From the NCBI RefSeq assembly GCF_020283565.1, contig NC_060063.1:5726563-5790562 (forward strand): DNA of 64,000 nucleotides, written 5' to 3'. Each line of letters opens with the position of its first letter. Positions within the stretch are counted from its first letter, which is position 1. The stretch is from Trifolium pratense (lineage: Eukaryota; Streptophyta; Magnoliopsida; Fabales; Fabaceae). The translations under genes and the position numbers were made by a program. A model generated the notes under the pieces. It saw only the letters and a program-made list of their open reading frames with translations. It did not search any database and was not told where the DNA came from. Shown piece after piece: positions 10,798 through 22,059 of the stretch.

Positions 10798-10930
10798 ATT
10801 TCTTGTCTGGCTCCCTCGCTTAGCAAAAGCTAGCGAGCTCCCGGCGAGACAAGTCAAAAACATTCACAGGGCTTAGCAAGACTTAGCGAGACTCAGCGAG
10901 GTTCATTCTTCGCCTAGCGAGCACATCCAA
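10798..10930. repeat. Cluster of TTAGCGAG/CTAGCGAG inverted and direct motifs
   Basis: The stretch holds repeated CGCTTAGC, GCTAGCGAG, CTTAGCGAG and CTCAGCGAG words. An outer CTTGTCTGGC/GGCGAGACAAG inverted pair can fold on itself. Its function is unknown. Confidence 0.5.
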
Positions 10931-11320
10931 AAATCTGGGTGCTCTGCTACGGTTTTGAACTTACGCTCACTAAACTCTCGTTTTCTCGACTCACTAATCC
11001 ACAAAATCCAAAACATCAAGCATAGAACATCATTATATACTTGAAAGTACAAATTAGAATCATGCATCACAATTACAACATAGAATTATGAGATCTTCAT
11101 GTTTTTACTCATAAAACGCATAGCAATTCAAATGCCTAGTAATCATCTAGCACATGTTATAAACAAACATATAACAAACACATACCAGGACACATTAATA
11201 TCCTACTCTTCTCACCATTTTGAAAATTAATTTCCACTTACCCAAAAGAAAATAACTCTATATTTTCACCAAAATCTTCAAGAAATAATATTAGTTTTTA
11301 AAATTATTTCAAATCATTAC

Positions 11321-11380
11321 CACATGCAGTTTTATATCATGCCGGATCTTCACATGCAGTTTTACATCATGCCGGATCAT
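11321..11380. repeat. 30-bp tandem duplication
   Basis: Two adjacent copies of a unit starting CACATGCAGTTTTA and containing CATCATGCCGGATC differ at two or three positions (11321-11350 and 11351-11380). Confidence 0.8.
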
Positions 11381-11680
11381 CAACAATTTAGCAATAAGCA
11401 TCAATCCATCAAGTTTAAACTACAAAAAGGTTAAACTCTACGCATATACAACTATTATAAACATAGGAGTATAGCACTCACACCATTACTCACAAAAAGA
11501 ACGAATAATTTAATCCAATTCACATCACTCATAGTTCCTAAATAAACAACATGAATGATTTCACAAAACAAACACAACAATATTGTTAGACAAACACGAC
11601 TGACACACAACACTCACTCGGTCTGACTGCACAGACCTGCTCTGATCGACACATAACCCACACAGTCCGAAGACAACGGG

Positions 11681-11692
11681 GCTCTGATACCA
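11681..11692 (-). other. Primer-binding site of the gypsy-like element
   Basis: The minus strand reads TGGTATCAGAGC, a perfect Met-tRNA-type site, two bases inside the 5' LTR that starts at 11695. It fixes the minus orientation. Confidence 0.92.
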
Positions 11693-11694
11693 AT

Positions 11695-13900
11695 TGTAAC
11701 ACCCAAACCCATTATTTATATATTTCTACCTTAGTAAAATCTTTTTCAAAATACGCAACGGAAAATCACATTTAATTTATTGAATATCGGTTCGAGTATT
11801 ACACTCCTCTACCAAAATAATACTAATGTAGTTAATTAGTAAAAATACTTGTTTATACAAATGTTAAATCAACTAATGTATTTATTAGCTATACAAAACA
11901 ACCTAGATAAGGAGACTCTATATACATATAAAACCCCTTTTTCCCGTGTCACAATCAGAGCAGAGCTTCACCGACGACTCGACATCGAATACCACAAAAC
12001 CTGTAAATCTGGACCCCCAACGGTCCAGCACATAACACATAAAAGAGAGTTAGATAACATACTCAAAATATACAAGTGTAAGTAAATGGTACTTAAACAC
12101 TTCTTCATAAAAACATGCATAATCATACATTATACATATACATCACCATCATTCATGCATATTCATATATCATGCATATACTTCATTTATCACCTAATCA
12201 ATCATCCACAAAATACACCAAACATATAGTTTCACGTCGTCTCGGACAATACCAAAACATCAACAAATACATTGTTCAGATTATGGTCATGACGGACCCT
12301 GCGTTGTTCATTTTATAGTCATGACGGACTCTGCTCCTCACATACGGATTAACAATCAACATTTACCAAGTATGTGTCAAACATCATTTATCATAAAATT
12401 CACACAAAATCCCTAATGCAATCTAATGTTTCACATTCATGTTATGTCCTCTAGACACCTCTAATGCATGTGGTACCATCGTCTTTATCAGGGTATTTCA
12501 CCTCCGATATCCTTCTTTATCAAACAAATATAGTTCGATATCCTTCTTTATTGGACAAGCCAATATCCCTAAATATTCATGATGCATGCACTTAAAACTC
12601 ATGAATATATCCACCAACAATTATGGCATATAGCCCATCAACAATAACGTGGAACACTATCCAACGTCCGTCTTTATTAAGATAATCAATACCTTAATAT
12701 CCGTCTTTATCAAATAACATAATTCGATATACTTCTTTATTAGAATAACATAATTCTAATATCCTTCTTTATTAAGTTGATTAACACCTTAATATACTTC
12801 TCTGATATTTAAACAAACATCATCAACAATCAACAACAATTATAATTCACAAATATAATCAACAATTCATCAACACATCATTCTTCATCAACAAGCATCA
12901 ACAATCATCAACAATCATGTAAGAATAAGCCACTGATTGAAAATACATGCAAAGGAAGACAGCAGATGAAAAATTGGTGAAAACTGCAGTATTTCCGCCT
13001 GGGGCGGAAATTTTTACGTTTGAGGCGGAAGTTTACGCCTGAGGCGGAAATATTTACGCCTGAGGCGGAAAAACTTCTGAAAGGTTGGCTGCTCACTGAT
13101 CTGCCGTTTCAGGCGGAAATTATGGTGCCTGAGGCGGAAAAACATGCGTTTTCTACACAAAAACGCCCAAAAATCCCATTTTTCATGTTATAAACCCCAA
13201 ATAAGTTCATATTCAAGCATAACAAGCATATCTAAACACAAAAGGACGGTTCATTTCACCGATCTACCATTTTTACTACGAAAAAGTAAGGATTTATCAC
13301 TTTTACTCAAAACACTCAAGAAACACAAAGTTCTTGAGTTTAATCTTTCATAAACATCGTTTTTATCCAATAAATTCGTTCATACATCATGATAAGAGCA
13401 TGTTAAACATGTTATGAACCTTAGAATCGATTTCCATAAAGAAAATCCATTCACAACTAAAACGAAAATGGGGTGGAGGAAGTTCGGGTGAGGAGAAATC
13501 GACATTCTCCCCTTCCTCGAGTCACCCACGAATATGAAATCTACTCTCTTACCTTGGATCGACGAACTCACGAAGATTGCTCCTCGAATCCCTTCTCCAA
13601 GCTCTCCCTTCGCCCTAGCTCCACAAACTCTCCTCTCTTCTCTCAAGAACACAAGACTTATGAGAAAAATGAAATGTTCTCTTCTCCCCCCTCATGGCCA
13701 TAAGGGCGCTACACACACTCACAAGGCCCATTGGGCCTCAAGCCCAATTGGCTTGGCCCAATAACACGATAACTCTCACTATTCGCTTAATAACTAAAGT
13801 ACTCGATAAATAACCCTAGTTATTAACTTAATTAAAATGCCACGTTAAATAAAATATTTTAACACATTAAAATTAATAATTTGAAAATTGGGTCGTTACA
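11695..13900 (-). repeat. 5' LTR of the gypsy-like element
   Basis: 2,206 bp. It differs from the other LTR by one extra A near 13321 and substitutions near 13373 and 13470. It carries the same two internal repeat arrays. Confidence 0.92.
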
Positions 13901-13905
13901 CCTAC

Positions 13906-15157
13906 TATCAACAAAGTTTATTCTCTGGTAGTGCAAGAAGAAAGCTATCATGCTTTGATCAATCCTGTAATTCCTAACTATAATGATAGTAATGTCCTTG
14001 TGAATGCCTCTGATGCTAGAAAGCAATTCAATCGTGGTAAATCACCTATGCACTCTGGAAAAGGTAAAGGTGATACAAGACATTGCACCTTTTGTGATAG
14101 GAATGGACACACAATTGATTGGTGCTATAAGAAACATGGCAATCCAAACCTTAGATCTAACACTAGTGTGAATTTGGTGAACTCTGATAGTGTTGATCTC
14201 ACTGCTGCTAATGGTAACACTGATTTGGTAACCTCAAGTTCTGGTACTGGTATTACTCAAGAGAAGTATGATCATCTTGTGAGCTTGCTTCAACAAGCTA
14301 ATTTGGTTCCCTCAGCTACTCCTACTGTTGGCCCTAGCTCAAACCACATTCATACCACTCCTACACCTGAAACAGGTATTCACTCACCTTTTACATTCAG
14401 TATTGTATCTTGCTCTGTTCAATCTAATGAAAACTTTTGGCTTATAGATTCTGGTGCAAATGATCATATATGTTCTTCATTACATTGGTTCAGTTCCTTT
14501 TATAAAATAAAACCCATACATGTCAATTTACCTAATGGTAACTCTGTTATTGTCAAATATGCTGGAAATGTTCATTTTACATCACAATTATATCTCACAA
14601 ATGTGCTTTATTCTTCATATTTTAGACTTAATCTAATTTCTGTTTCCAAATTATGTGATAATCTTGCTCGTTCTGTTCTTTTTTCTTCTCAACAATGTGT
14701 TATACAGGACTTGAGTTCCAAGAAGATGATTGGTTTGAGTGATCAAGCAGATGGCCTTTTTAGATTGATGATCAATGGATCCTACCCTACTCTACCTACC
14801 TTAGTTTCCTTTCCTGCAAATAAATGTGTCAATTCAGTTTGTAATGATAGCACTATAAGTGCTACTTCTACTATACCTTCTCATGCCTTGTGGCATTTTA
14901 GACTAGGTCATTTGTCTCATAGGAGACTTTCACATATGAATCAATTGTATCATGCTATTACTAATGATAATAAGGCTGCTTGTGACATTTGTCATTATGC
15001 AAAACAAAAGAAACTTGCCTTTCCTATTAGTAATTCCACTTCCACTTCTATGTTTGAATTGTTACATTTTGACATTTGGGGTCCTTTGTCTATTGCCTCT
15101 GTTCATAATCACAGATATTTTTTTACTATAGTTGATGATTATAGCAGATATACTTAG
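13906..15157 (+). pseudogene. copia gag C-terminus, protease and integrase N-terminus
   Basis: This continues the gag of 5550-6199 in frame. From the open frame at 13931 there is a CCHC knuckle (CTFCDRNGHTIDWC, residues ~51-64), an aspartic protease site (WLIDSGANDHIC, ~170), and the gag_pre-integrase HHCC zinc site (HFRLGHLSHRRL ... CDICHYAKQKK, ~325-365). The integrase core start follows, with the first catalytic Asp (LLHFDIWGP, ~380). A single TAG at 15155-15157 replaces the Trp expected after SRYT; the same frame continues at 15158. Protease cuts the polyprotein and integrase inserts the cDNA. Confidence 0.92.
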
Positions 15158-17644
15158 ATAATTTTGTTAAAATCCAAAGCTGAGGTCTCTATTCATGTTA
15201 AACATTTTAACACTTCCATTCATAATCAGTACAAACTCACCCCTAAGACTATCAGAAGTGACAATGGACCAGAATTTTTACTTGATTCCTTTTATGCCTC
15301 CCATGGTATTTTGCACCAAAAATCTTGTGTTGAAACACCTCAGCAAAATGGGAGGGTTGAGAGAAAACACCAGCACTTACTTAATGTAGGTCGTGCCCTT
15401 CTTTTTCAATCCAAATTACCTAAAACCTTTTGGTCCTACGCAGTTTTGTATGCTACATTTCTTATCAATAGAACAACCACACCTACCTTACATAACAAAT
15501 CACCCTACCAAATATTTCATAATTCCATACCTGATGCATCGTTATTCAAAGTTTTTGGTTCCTTATGTTATGCCACTTCTCTCACATCTCATAGAACCAA
15601 ACTTGATTCCAGAGCTAGAAAGTCTATTTTTTTGGGTTATAAGTCAGGTTACAAAGGCTATGTCCTTTATGATTTATCCACTAGAGAAATTTTTATTTCC
15701 CGACATGTTACTTTCCATGAACACGTCCTTCCTTATCCCAGCTCCCCTTCTGTTTTCACTTCCAATTGGGACTATTTCTCTTCCCATCCTGTGTCTGATA
15801 CACCTATCCCTACCTCCAATGATATCTTAACTCCTTCTTCTGGTATTTCTTCTACTGATATTACCTTGTCCACACCTCTTTCTCCACCTTTGCCCACTGT
15901 TATTCATCCTTCTCGATATTCTACTAGACCTAAACACATTCCTCCTTATCTAAAAGACTATGTCTGTAATGCTTTAGATCACTCATCCATGAAATCTTCA
16001 GGTATTGCTTACCCTATGTCCCATTTTATTTCTTATCAAAATTTGTCTAACCCTCATTGTTTTTATGCTTTGTCTCTCAAATTTGATTGTTGTAAACAAG
16101 CTATGCAAGTTGAATTACAAGCTCTTGAGACAACTGGTACTTGGATTCTTGTTGACTTACCACATCATGTGAAGCCCATTGGCTGTAGATGGGTGTACAA
16201 AGTTAAGCATCATGCTGATGGTACTGTGGAGAGATATAAGGCCAGACTGGTAGCTAAAGGCTTTAACCCAATTGAAGGGTTGGATTATTTTGATATATTC
16301 TCCCCTGTAGCCAAGCTCACTACAGTAAGAATGGTCATTGCCTTGGCATCTATACACAATTGGTTCCTTCACCAATTGGACGTGAATAATGCCTTTCTTC
16401 ATGGAGATCTTCAAGAAGATGTGTACATGACTCCTCCACCTGGTATTACCAATGATCCTAATAAAGCTTGTAAATTGGTTAAGTCCCTCTATGGTCTTAA
16501 TCAGGCTAGTAGACAGTGGTATGCTAAGCTAACCTCTCTTCTACTTGCACATGGTTATAGACAAGCTCATTCAGATCACTCATTATTTACTAAGCATGAT
16601 GCTTCCCATTTCACATTGTTGCTAGTATATGTAGATGATGTCATCATTGCTGGTAACTATATGGCAGAATTTACTTATGTGAAAAATCTTCTTCACACTG
16701 CTTTCAAAATTAAAGATTTAGGCAAATTGAAATATTTCTTAGGCCTTGAAGTTGCACATTCCGCCAAGGGCATTTCTTTATGTCAGAGGAAGTATTGCCT
16801 TGATTTGCTCACTGATTCTGGTCTTCTTGGAACAAAACCAGTGTCTACCCCTTCTGATGCTTCCATTAAGCTTCATGATGATAGCACTGCTCCATTTGAA
16901 GATATTCCTGCATATAGACGATTAGTTGGTCGTTTACTGTATCTTAATACTACTCGTCCTGACATCACTTTCATTACTCAACAATTGAGTCAATTCTTGT
17001 CCAAGCCCACTCATACACATTACAATGCGGCAATCCGTGTTCTCAAGTATCTCAAGCAATGTCCTGGTCGTGGTTTATTCTTCCCACGTAATTCTCCACT
17101 TCAGATTTTGGGCTTCTCTGATGCTGATTGGGCTGGTTGTAAGGATACCAGGCGTTCTATATCTAGCCAATGTTTCTTCCTAGGCCAATCTTTAATTTCT
17201 TGGCGCACTAAGAAGCAAGTTACTGTTGCACGCTCCTCATATGAAGCAGAGTACCGTGCTCTTGCTGCTGCAACTTGTGAGCTCCAGTGGCTTGTCTACT
17301 TGCTCAATGATCTTCATGTCACTTGTTCCAAACTTCATGTTCTTTATTGTGACAACCAGAGTGTACTCCATATTGCTGCTAATCCTGTCTTCCATGAACG
17401 CACAAAACACCTTGATATTGACTTCCATATTGTGCGTGAAAAGCTTCTTGTAGGCCTCATGAAGCTCCTGCCTGTGTCCTCCAAGGATCAAGTTGCAGAC
17501 TTCTTCACCAAGTCCCTTCTGCCTCAGCCATTTGATCTTTTGTTAGCCAAGTTGGGCATGGTTAATATCTACCAAGCTCCAACTTGTGGGAGGGCATTGG
17601 AGCATATACACACTAAAGATACATCTACTACAAGTGCTACTTAG
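15158..17644 (+). pseudogene. copia integrase C-terminus, reverse transcriptase and RNase H
   Basis: One long frame. It holds the second and third integrase catalytic residues (RSDNGPEF and NGRVERKH, within the first ~70 residues). The RVT_2 reverse transcriptase begins with CRWVYKVKHHADGTVERYKA (~345) and has the YVDDVI active site (~500). RNase H has DADWAG (~660), SSYEAEYRAL and the YCDNQS site. The frame reaches the LTR and ends inside it. It shows no frameshift; only upstream stops and the nested insert disable the element, so it was active fairly recently. Confidence 0.92.
17585..17594 (+). other. Polypurine tract of the copia element
   Basis: TGTGGGAGGG stands directly before the 3' LTR. 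Confidence 0.8.
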
Positions 17645-17783
17645 GTCACTAGTGTACATACTCATATGCTTGCTTATACTCCTTAGTTAGTATAGACCTT
17701 AGCTATTGTATATATATTGTCATTGTACTTATTCCACATTAATGAAATAATGATTTTCATCTCATTTCTCTCTCTTCGTGATA
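17595..17783 (+). repeat. 3' LTR of the copia element
   Basis: 189 bp, five mismatches to 5212-5400. It is followed by the TSD CCACC (17784-17788). Confidence 0.9.
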
Positions 17784-18799
17784 CCACCCACCGCCTTCCT
17801 CCACCACACGTACTAAATACACAGCACCTTGCACCACCAGCTTGAGAGAGAAATCCACACGCTCACACATAGGCACTTCCACCTTCATTCGAGTGACATC
17901 AAAACAGAGCCTATTGCGCGTCACATCGTCAAGCTCCATGAACTTACCACAACGATATGCTATGGAACGAAAAGTTTACTCACCTCAAGATTGGAGTGGG
18001 ACTCCATACAAGCTCACCCACACCACTCTCTTAGTTGCTACAATGTTCAGAGTCCATCTTTTAATATCCGTCAGAATCCCTCCCCGCCACCCCTTGTGAC
18101 ACACAAGATTGCCGAGCTCATCCCCTGAGTTACGAAAAAGAAGCACCAAACCACCTCCGATAGTCACCACCCTCACTGAATGCAGCCCCGACAAATACAG
18201 TTTCGATTGCACTGCTTGAATATTGACACTAATACCCAAAGGTCCAACATAACTCCCTTCCAAAACATGTAAAAAATCCAGGACAACGTCAGCTTCCACC
18301 ACCACTGCATCATTGATACCTTCCTTTGAAGATTCACCTAGAAGCTTTGCCTTGAAGAATTTGAAGCACTAACACGATTACCTCCAGAAAACAGACTTTG
18401 GGCCACGCTTATCTTGAAGAGAAGACCGGCTTTTGGACTTGTTTCTACAAACCGGGGCAAATTTGTTCAAATCTTGAATGTACCCAGCCACACATCCTCA
18501 AGCCTCTTACTCAGCGCTTCCACACCCTTGACTTCCTTAAACTTCACGAACCCAAACCTATTCCCTCGCCTATCCCTTTTCTGCGGGATATACACTTCTG
18601 CAACTCTACCATGCTTCGCAAACTCAGCACATAAATCCATCACCTTGAAGTCATCCGGGATATTTGTGAAGAAAAAGGAGGTAGTCTCCTGATTCAAGTG
18701 GTTGACATAGCCATCTCTCCGTTCAGTTTCAAACTCCGGCAAACGCACAGCTCCACTTGCCCTAGGCAGAGCATCTCTCTCTACTTTCTCTCTCATCAT
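17784..18799 (-). pseudogene. RRM plus DUF4283-like protein, LINE ORF1-like, broken
   Basis: Three successive minus-strand frames belong together. The first (18799-18467) is an RRM with RNP2 FFFTNIP and RNP1 RFGFVKF. The second (18305-17985) has the VVTIGGGLVLL ... WRGGILTDIKRW ... VVWVSLYGVPL text typical of the DUF4283-type region. The third (17939-17784) has LDDVTRNRLCFDVTRMKV and ends RVVEEGGGW at the copia insertion. Frameshifts separate the pieces. Plant L1-type LINEs and related host genes encode this RRM/DUF4283 layout as an RNA-binding ORF1. No endonuclease or reverse transcriptase is in the window. The continuation is at 4993-5206. Confidence 0.7.
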
Positions 18800-19292
18800 A
18801 AAAAGTTCTTAGCAAAGCATATGCTTCTATAATCTTCTAAGTTCCAACCATTATGATCTAATTAAGTTCAACTGTTCAACACTCCCTCCATTAAATCAAG
18901 CTTCTATAATCTTCTTCTCTAACATGTAGCTTTTCTTGTTCCATTGTTACTTTGCCAGAAAAATAAAATTAGTTTAACCTGAAGTTCCATTTTCTTGCCC
19001 TTTCCTGATTATGAAGATTTTGGTATACACACCATGTAAAAATAAATACAAGGTATTTCCAAATAAAGCTTTTGATTAAATAACCATTTCATATACATTA
19101 ATAAAAAAAATATATTTTTGATTCAATGAGGAATCCATTATGTTAATTGTTGATGTCTCACTCAATTAACGATGCAATGATATTAATTTGAAGGAAAAAA
19201 AAAACGATGCAATGATATTACGATTTGACAGTGTTTTTTATTATATATCTAACTGGCTTTGGCCAACTATATTATCTAGCAACTAGAGATAG
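18800..19292. other. AT-rich intergenic DNA, nothing recognised
   Basis: I see no coding frame or inverted repeat of note. An AACGATGCAATGATATTA word is repeated near 19168 and 19203. Confidence 0.5.
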
Positions 19293-19502
19293 ACCATGTT
19301 TGGATTGGCTTATTTTTGAATTTATGCAAACAGTTTATGCAATTTTTATGTATTATTATAAGTTTATCAAGGTAGTTTATGATAAAATAGCTTATAAAAA
19401 TACAATTTTCACTAGTGTGAACTTATAAAATAGCATAAAACCTAATTTATATTGCATAAGTTGTTTGCATAAGCTCAAAAATAAGCTAATCCAAACGGGG
19501 CC
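19293..19502. mobile_element. 210-bp MITE with GTTTGGATT-type inverted repeats
   Basis: The left end has ATGTTTGGATTGGCTTATTT. The right end, reverse complemented, has CCGTTTGGATTAGCTTATTT. The inverted repeats extend about 40 bp, down to TGCAAACA. I could not settle the TSD, so the superfamily is open (hAT or PIF are possible). Confidence 0.7.
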
Positions 19503-20660
19503 ATAAATGTCCATTTTCGGAATCACCCCTCTTGATATTTTTTTATTTCTTTTTATTCAAATAAGTGATATTCACATATTTTTAGGTTTTGTTCGAGTCT
19601 TCTTCTTCGCGGCTTTTTTTCATTTTGTGTTACTTGAATCTCGTCTTAGTGCGGAGTTTTGGTTTTGTTCCGTCTTAGTACGGTGTTTGTTTTAATTTTC
19701 CATCTTAGTACGGTGTTTGTTTTTGTTCATATATGCACGTTTGCTTCGATCCAAATTCAGTGCAGATTCAATGACTTTAGCGCCGTCAACGTTGCAGATC
19801 TGGATGCATGACTATTTCAAACATCTGAACTTTGTCAAATCAATTGTAGGCTTTGTCATATACATTAGGCCGTTTTATGCTATTAACTCGGATGTTGTGA
19901 GTCTGTTCGCAGACTCATCCATTAGTTTTCAGCGACATTATGTACATGTAATAATTTTGATTGATATTTTCCTTTTGAATTTGAATGAATGAATACTGTT
20001 GTTTTTAAGTAAAAAATAAAAATAAAAAATAATTTCAAAGTTAAAACCAAAAAAAGCATTACATGTAGAAATAAATCAGACATATTGAAAGTTGAAACTG
20101 TCAAATTCAATGATTAATTGTTAATGTTATTATTTTTTCAATTATGGTTCTTTAAAAACTCCTCAAAATGTTATTTATTTTTGTCATAAATCCATTTTTT
20201 GACCACATAAGTTTTATAATTGCTTTTGATTGATTTTGGTCTCCCCAAATTTCAATAGCTGAATTGAACACTTTAAATTTCACAATTGCTCAATTTTGAC
20301 TTTTTTTATTCCTCAAGTTTATCTCATTTTACATTTGCTAATCTTTTGTTGACATTTTGACCGGAAATTGATGACGTGATATTTTTTTAACATTAAAAAT
20401 ATTTTTTATATTTTCTTTTACGCAAAACATTTTTTATATTTAGGAAAAAGCTAACATGCAAATTTTTAGTCAAAATATCATTGGATGATAAACAAAGGAC
20501 ACATTTATGGATGGTCAATTTGACTTTAATGTATTTAATGTCTTTTTTATGATAATAGAAGGAAAGAAAAAGAATATTAATTCTGACTTTTTTTTAGCTA
20601 TCGCGCAAGCAAAGTCTCCATGCTTTTCTCTTTAATTAATGATTTTTGACATTTTCCTTT
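19503..20660. other. Intergenic DNA upstream of the inhibitor gene
   Basis: No gene is recognised. Three copies of a GTCTTAGT(A/G)CGG word, two followed by TGTTTGTTTT, lie at about 19631-19722. Frames at 19225-19992 have no known domain. The last few hundred bases are the presumed promoter of the gene at 20746. Confidence 0.5.
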
Positions 20661-20670
20661 TGATGAGAAC

Positions 20671-20677
20671 TATATAG
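20671..20677 (+). promoter_or_regulatory. Putative TATA box of the inhibitor gene
   Basis: TATATAG lies 75 bases upstream of the ATG at 20746, leaving room for a 40-45 base leader. The placement is inferred from sequence only. Confidence 0.5.
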
Positions 20678-20745
20678 AGCCTTTGAGGAGTGAAGCAAAG
20701 GAAATCAATACATTACAATAGGAGAATTGAAAAAAATTAAAGAAT

Positions 20746-21285
20746 ATGGTTCGTTTCATGTCTTTTATAGTTTTGTTTCTTTTATGTGTTGCATCCTCTT
20801 CTCCAACCAAAGTTGTGGATGTGGAAACCATTTGCAAGAAAGCCAAAAACTACTCTTTTTGTATAACTCTTCTCAAATCAAAGGCGGGTGGCGCAGGCGG
20901 AGACCTAGTTAGTCTTGCATCATACACAATTGGTGTGGCTCGTACTGATGTCTCCAAGACAATTAATCTAATCAAAACCCTAATTGCAAAAAGTGGCGGC
21001 AATCCCAAGGCATTAAGCCATTACAAAAATTGTTTGGATCATTTTGGAATGGATGAAGGAGCTCTTGGCGAGATTGTGGAAGCTCAACAACTCTTGAAGA
21101 AAGGAGATTATGGTGGTGTAAACGTGCATGCGAGCGGTATCTTGACCGATGTTGATGGATGCCTTTCAGGAGATTCACCAACTGACCCTCCTTTTCATGA
21201 TACCTCTTCGCTTCCAAAATATGCTGCTATTGTCGAACAAGTTTCACAAATTATTCTTATTATAACAAATTTTTTGTTGCATTAG
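20746..21285 (+). CDS. Plant invertase/pectin methylesterase inhibitor (PMEI) domain protein
   Basis: A single-exon, 179-aa secreted protein. Residues 1-20 form a signal peptide with a hydrophobic core (FMSFIVLFLLCVASS). The mature part shows the four conserved cysteines of the PF04043 four-helix fold: C30 and C39, nine residues apart, then C96 and C139. The family texture ALSHYKNCLDHF and GILTDVDGCL is present. Family members bind and block apoplastic or vacuolar invertases or cell-wall pectin methylesterases; which target applies here cannot be read from sequence. The length is usual. The C-terminus ends in a hydrophobic run (IILIITNFLL), which could be a short membrane or GPI-type signal. 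An overlapping frame starts at 20727, but 20746 gives the signal peptide and is preferred. Confidence 0.9.
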   Translation: MVRFMSFIVLFLLCVASSSPTKVVDVETICKKAKNYSFCITLLKSKAGGAGGDLVSLASYTIGVARTDVSKTINLIKTLIAKSGGNPKALSHYKNCLDHFGMDEGALGEIVEAQQLLKKGDYGGVNVHASGILTDVDGCLSGDSPTDPPFHDTSSLPKYAAIVEQVSQIILIITNFLLH

Positions 21286-21539
21286 TAGTTTCATAGTTTT
21301 TAGTATTTCTTGGATGATGTTGCAATATGAGTCAATTTAAACATTGAGAAAAATCTGAGAAATACAAAGTTTAAAAAGCTTAATAAATAATTGGTTGATT
21401 ATATGCCATTTTGGTCTCTAGATATTTTTAACCACCAATATTATCTACCACGGTTCACAAATAATGAATTATTTTTTTGTTACCATGATATTGGTATAAA
21501 GTTTCTATCGTCGTTAGTGATGACTAATCTTCGTTGGGG

Positions 21540-21665
21540 AACTTGTGGGGTATATAAGGTGAGTTCTCCCCTCCAAATGAATTTTTTCCATACGCATAAG
21601 TCAGGAATCGAACTCGTGATCACATGCTTAACAGGACTAAGACTCTTAACACTTGGACTAATTCT
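21540..21665 (-). mobile_element. Possible SINE or tRNA-like retroposon remnant
   Basis: On the minus strand a B-box-like GAGTTCGATTCCTGACTTATG word is followed by GGAGGGGAGAACTCACC. No clear A box or TSD was found. It is part of the spacer present in only one copy of the local duplication. Confidence 0.4.
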
Positions 21666-21709
21666 TGTTCGTAATGAGTTTTTTTTTAATAGATAATGAG
21701 ATCCTTATA

Positions 21710-21852
21710 CTCCCTCCAGACACATTTATAAGAAAATTTGATTTTTTTGGTATATTGAAAAATGGATGTATGTGGTCTATGTATGTGGTCATACATCCAT
21801 TTTTCAATGTACCAAAAAAGGCAAATTTTCTTATAAATGTGTCCGGAGAGAG
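21710..21852. mobile_element. Stowaway-type MITE, copy 1
   Basis: The inverted ends are CTCCCTCCAGACACATTTAT and, reverse complemented at the right, CTCTCTCCGGACACATTTAT. TA dinucleotides flank both sides, as expected for Tc1/mariner-related MITEs. 143 bp. Confidence 0.85.
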
Positions 21853-22059
21853 TACATAAATAATAAATAATAAATGTATACTTAATTTTGGTCAAAGTAA
21901 ATCACCGTCATTTATCATTTATTTACTTTTTCTTACTTAATTTTAGTATTTTTTGGATGATGTTGCAATATGAGTCAATTTAAACATTGAGAAAAATCTG
22001 AGGAATACAATTCATTATTCGTAATGAGTTTTTTTTTAATAGATAATGAGATCCTTATA

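Larger units (their letters stand above)
8421..11680 (-). other. Non-coding interior of the gypsy-like element
   Basis: About 3.3 kb with strong strand asymmetry: the plus strand is rich in C and A and poor in G. No frame of useful length exists on the minus (sense) strand, and I see no zinc knuckle, RT or integrase motif. It contains a TAGCGAG-type repeat cluster (10798-10930) and a 30-bp tandem duplication (11321-11380). Plus-strand frames at 9123-9904 and 10357-10539 follow from the composition and are not genes. Confidence 0.7.
6200..13900 (-). mobile_element. Young Ty3/gypsy-like LTR element without coding capacity, nested in copia gag
   Basis: The two 2.2-kb LTRs (6200-8404 and 11695-13900) differ by only two substitutions and one 1-bp indel that I can find. 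The TSD is CCTAC (6195-6199 and 13901-13905). On the minus strand the LTR begins TGTAACGACCC and ends GGTGTTACA. The primer-binding site TGGTATCAGAGC is at 11681-11692 and the purine tract at 8405-8420. The text before the purine tract (a TTTTCGAGGGCGAAAAT stretch) is common upstream of 3' LTRs in plant Tekay-like gypsy elements. The 3.3-kb interior has no gag or pol frame on either strand, so the element would depend on proteins from a relative. Confidence 0.92.
5212..17783 (+). mobile_element. Ty1-copia retrotransposon, nearly complete, split by a nested element
   Basis: The 189-bp LTRs (5212-5400 and 17595-17783) differ at five positions. A 5-bp TSD, CCACC, flanks the element. The primer-binding site (5401) and purine tract (17585-17594) are in place. 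Removing the nested insert 6200-13900 plus one TSD copy leaves about 4.87 kb with one continuous gag-pol frame, interrupted only by three in-frame stops (5898, 6171, 15155). The domain order (gag, protease, integrase, RT, RNase H) is copia. The short LTRs would fit an Ale/Retrofit-like lineage, but I am not sure of that. Confidence 0.92.

Noticed and set aside
15195..17491. Alternative-frame and antisense ORFs over the copia pol (for example 15393-15830, 16157-16414, 17237-17491)
   Set aside because: They are shadows of the pol frame without independent motifs.
19225..19992. Three small plus-strand frames (62-91 aa)
   Set aside because: AT-rich, overlapping a MITE and a word repeat, no recognisable domain.
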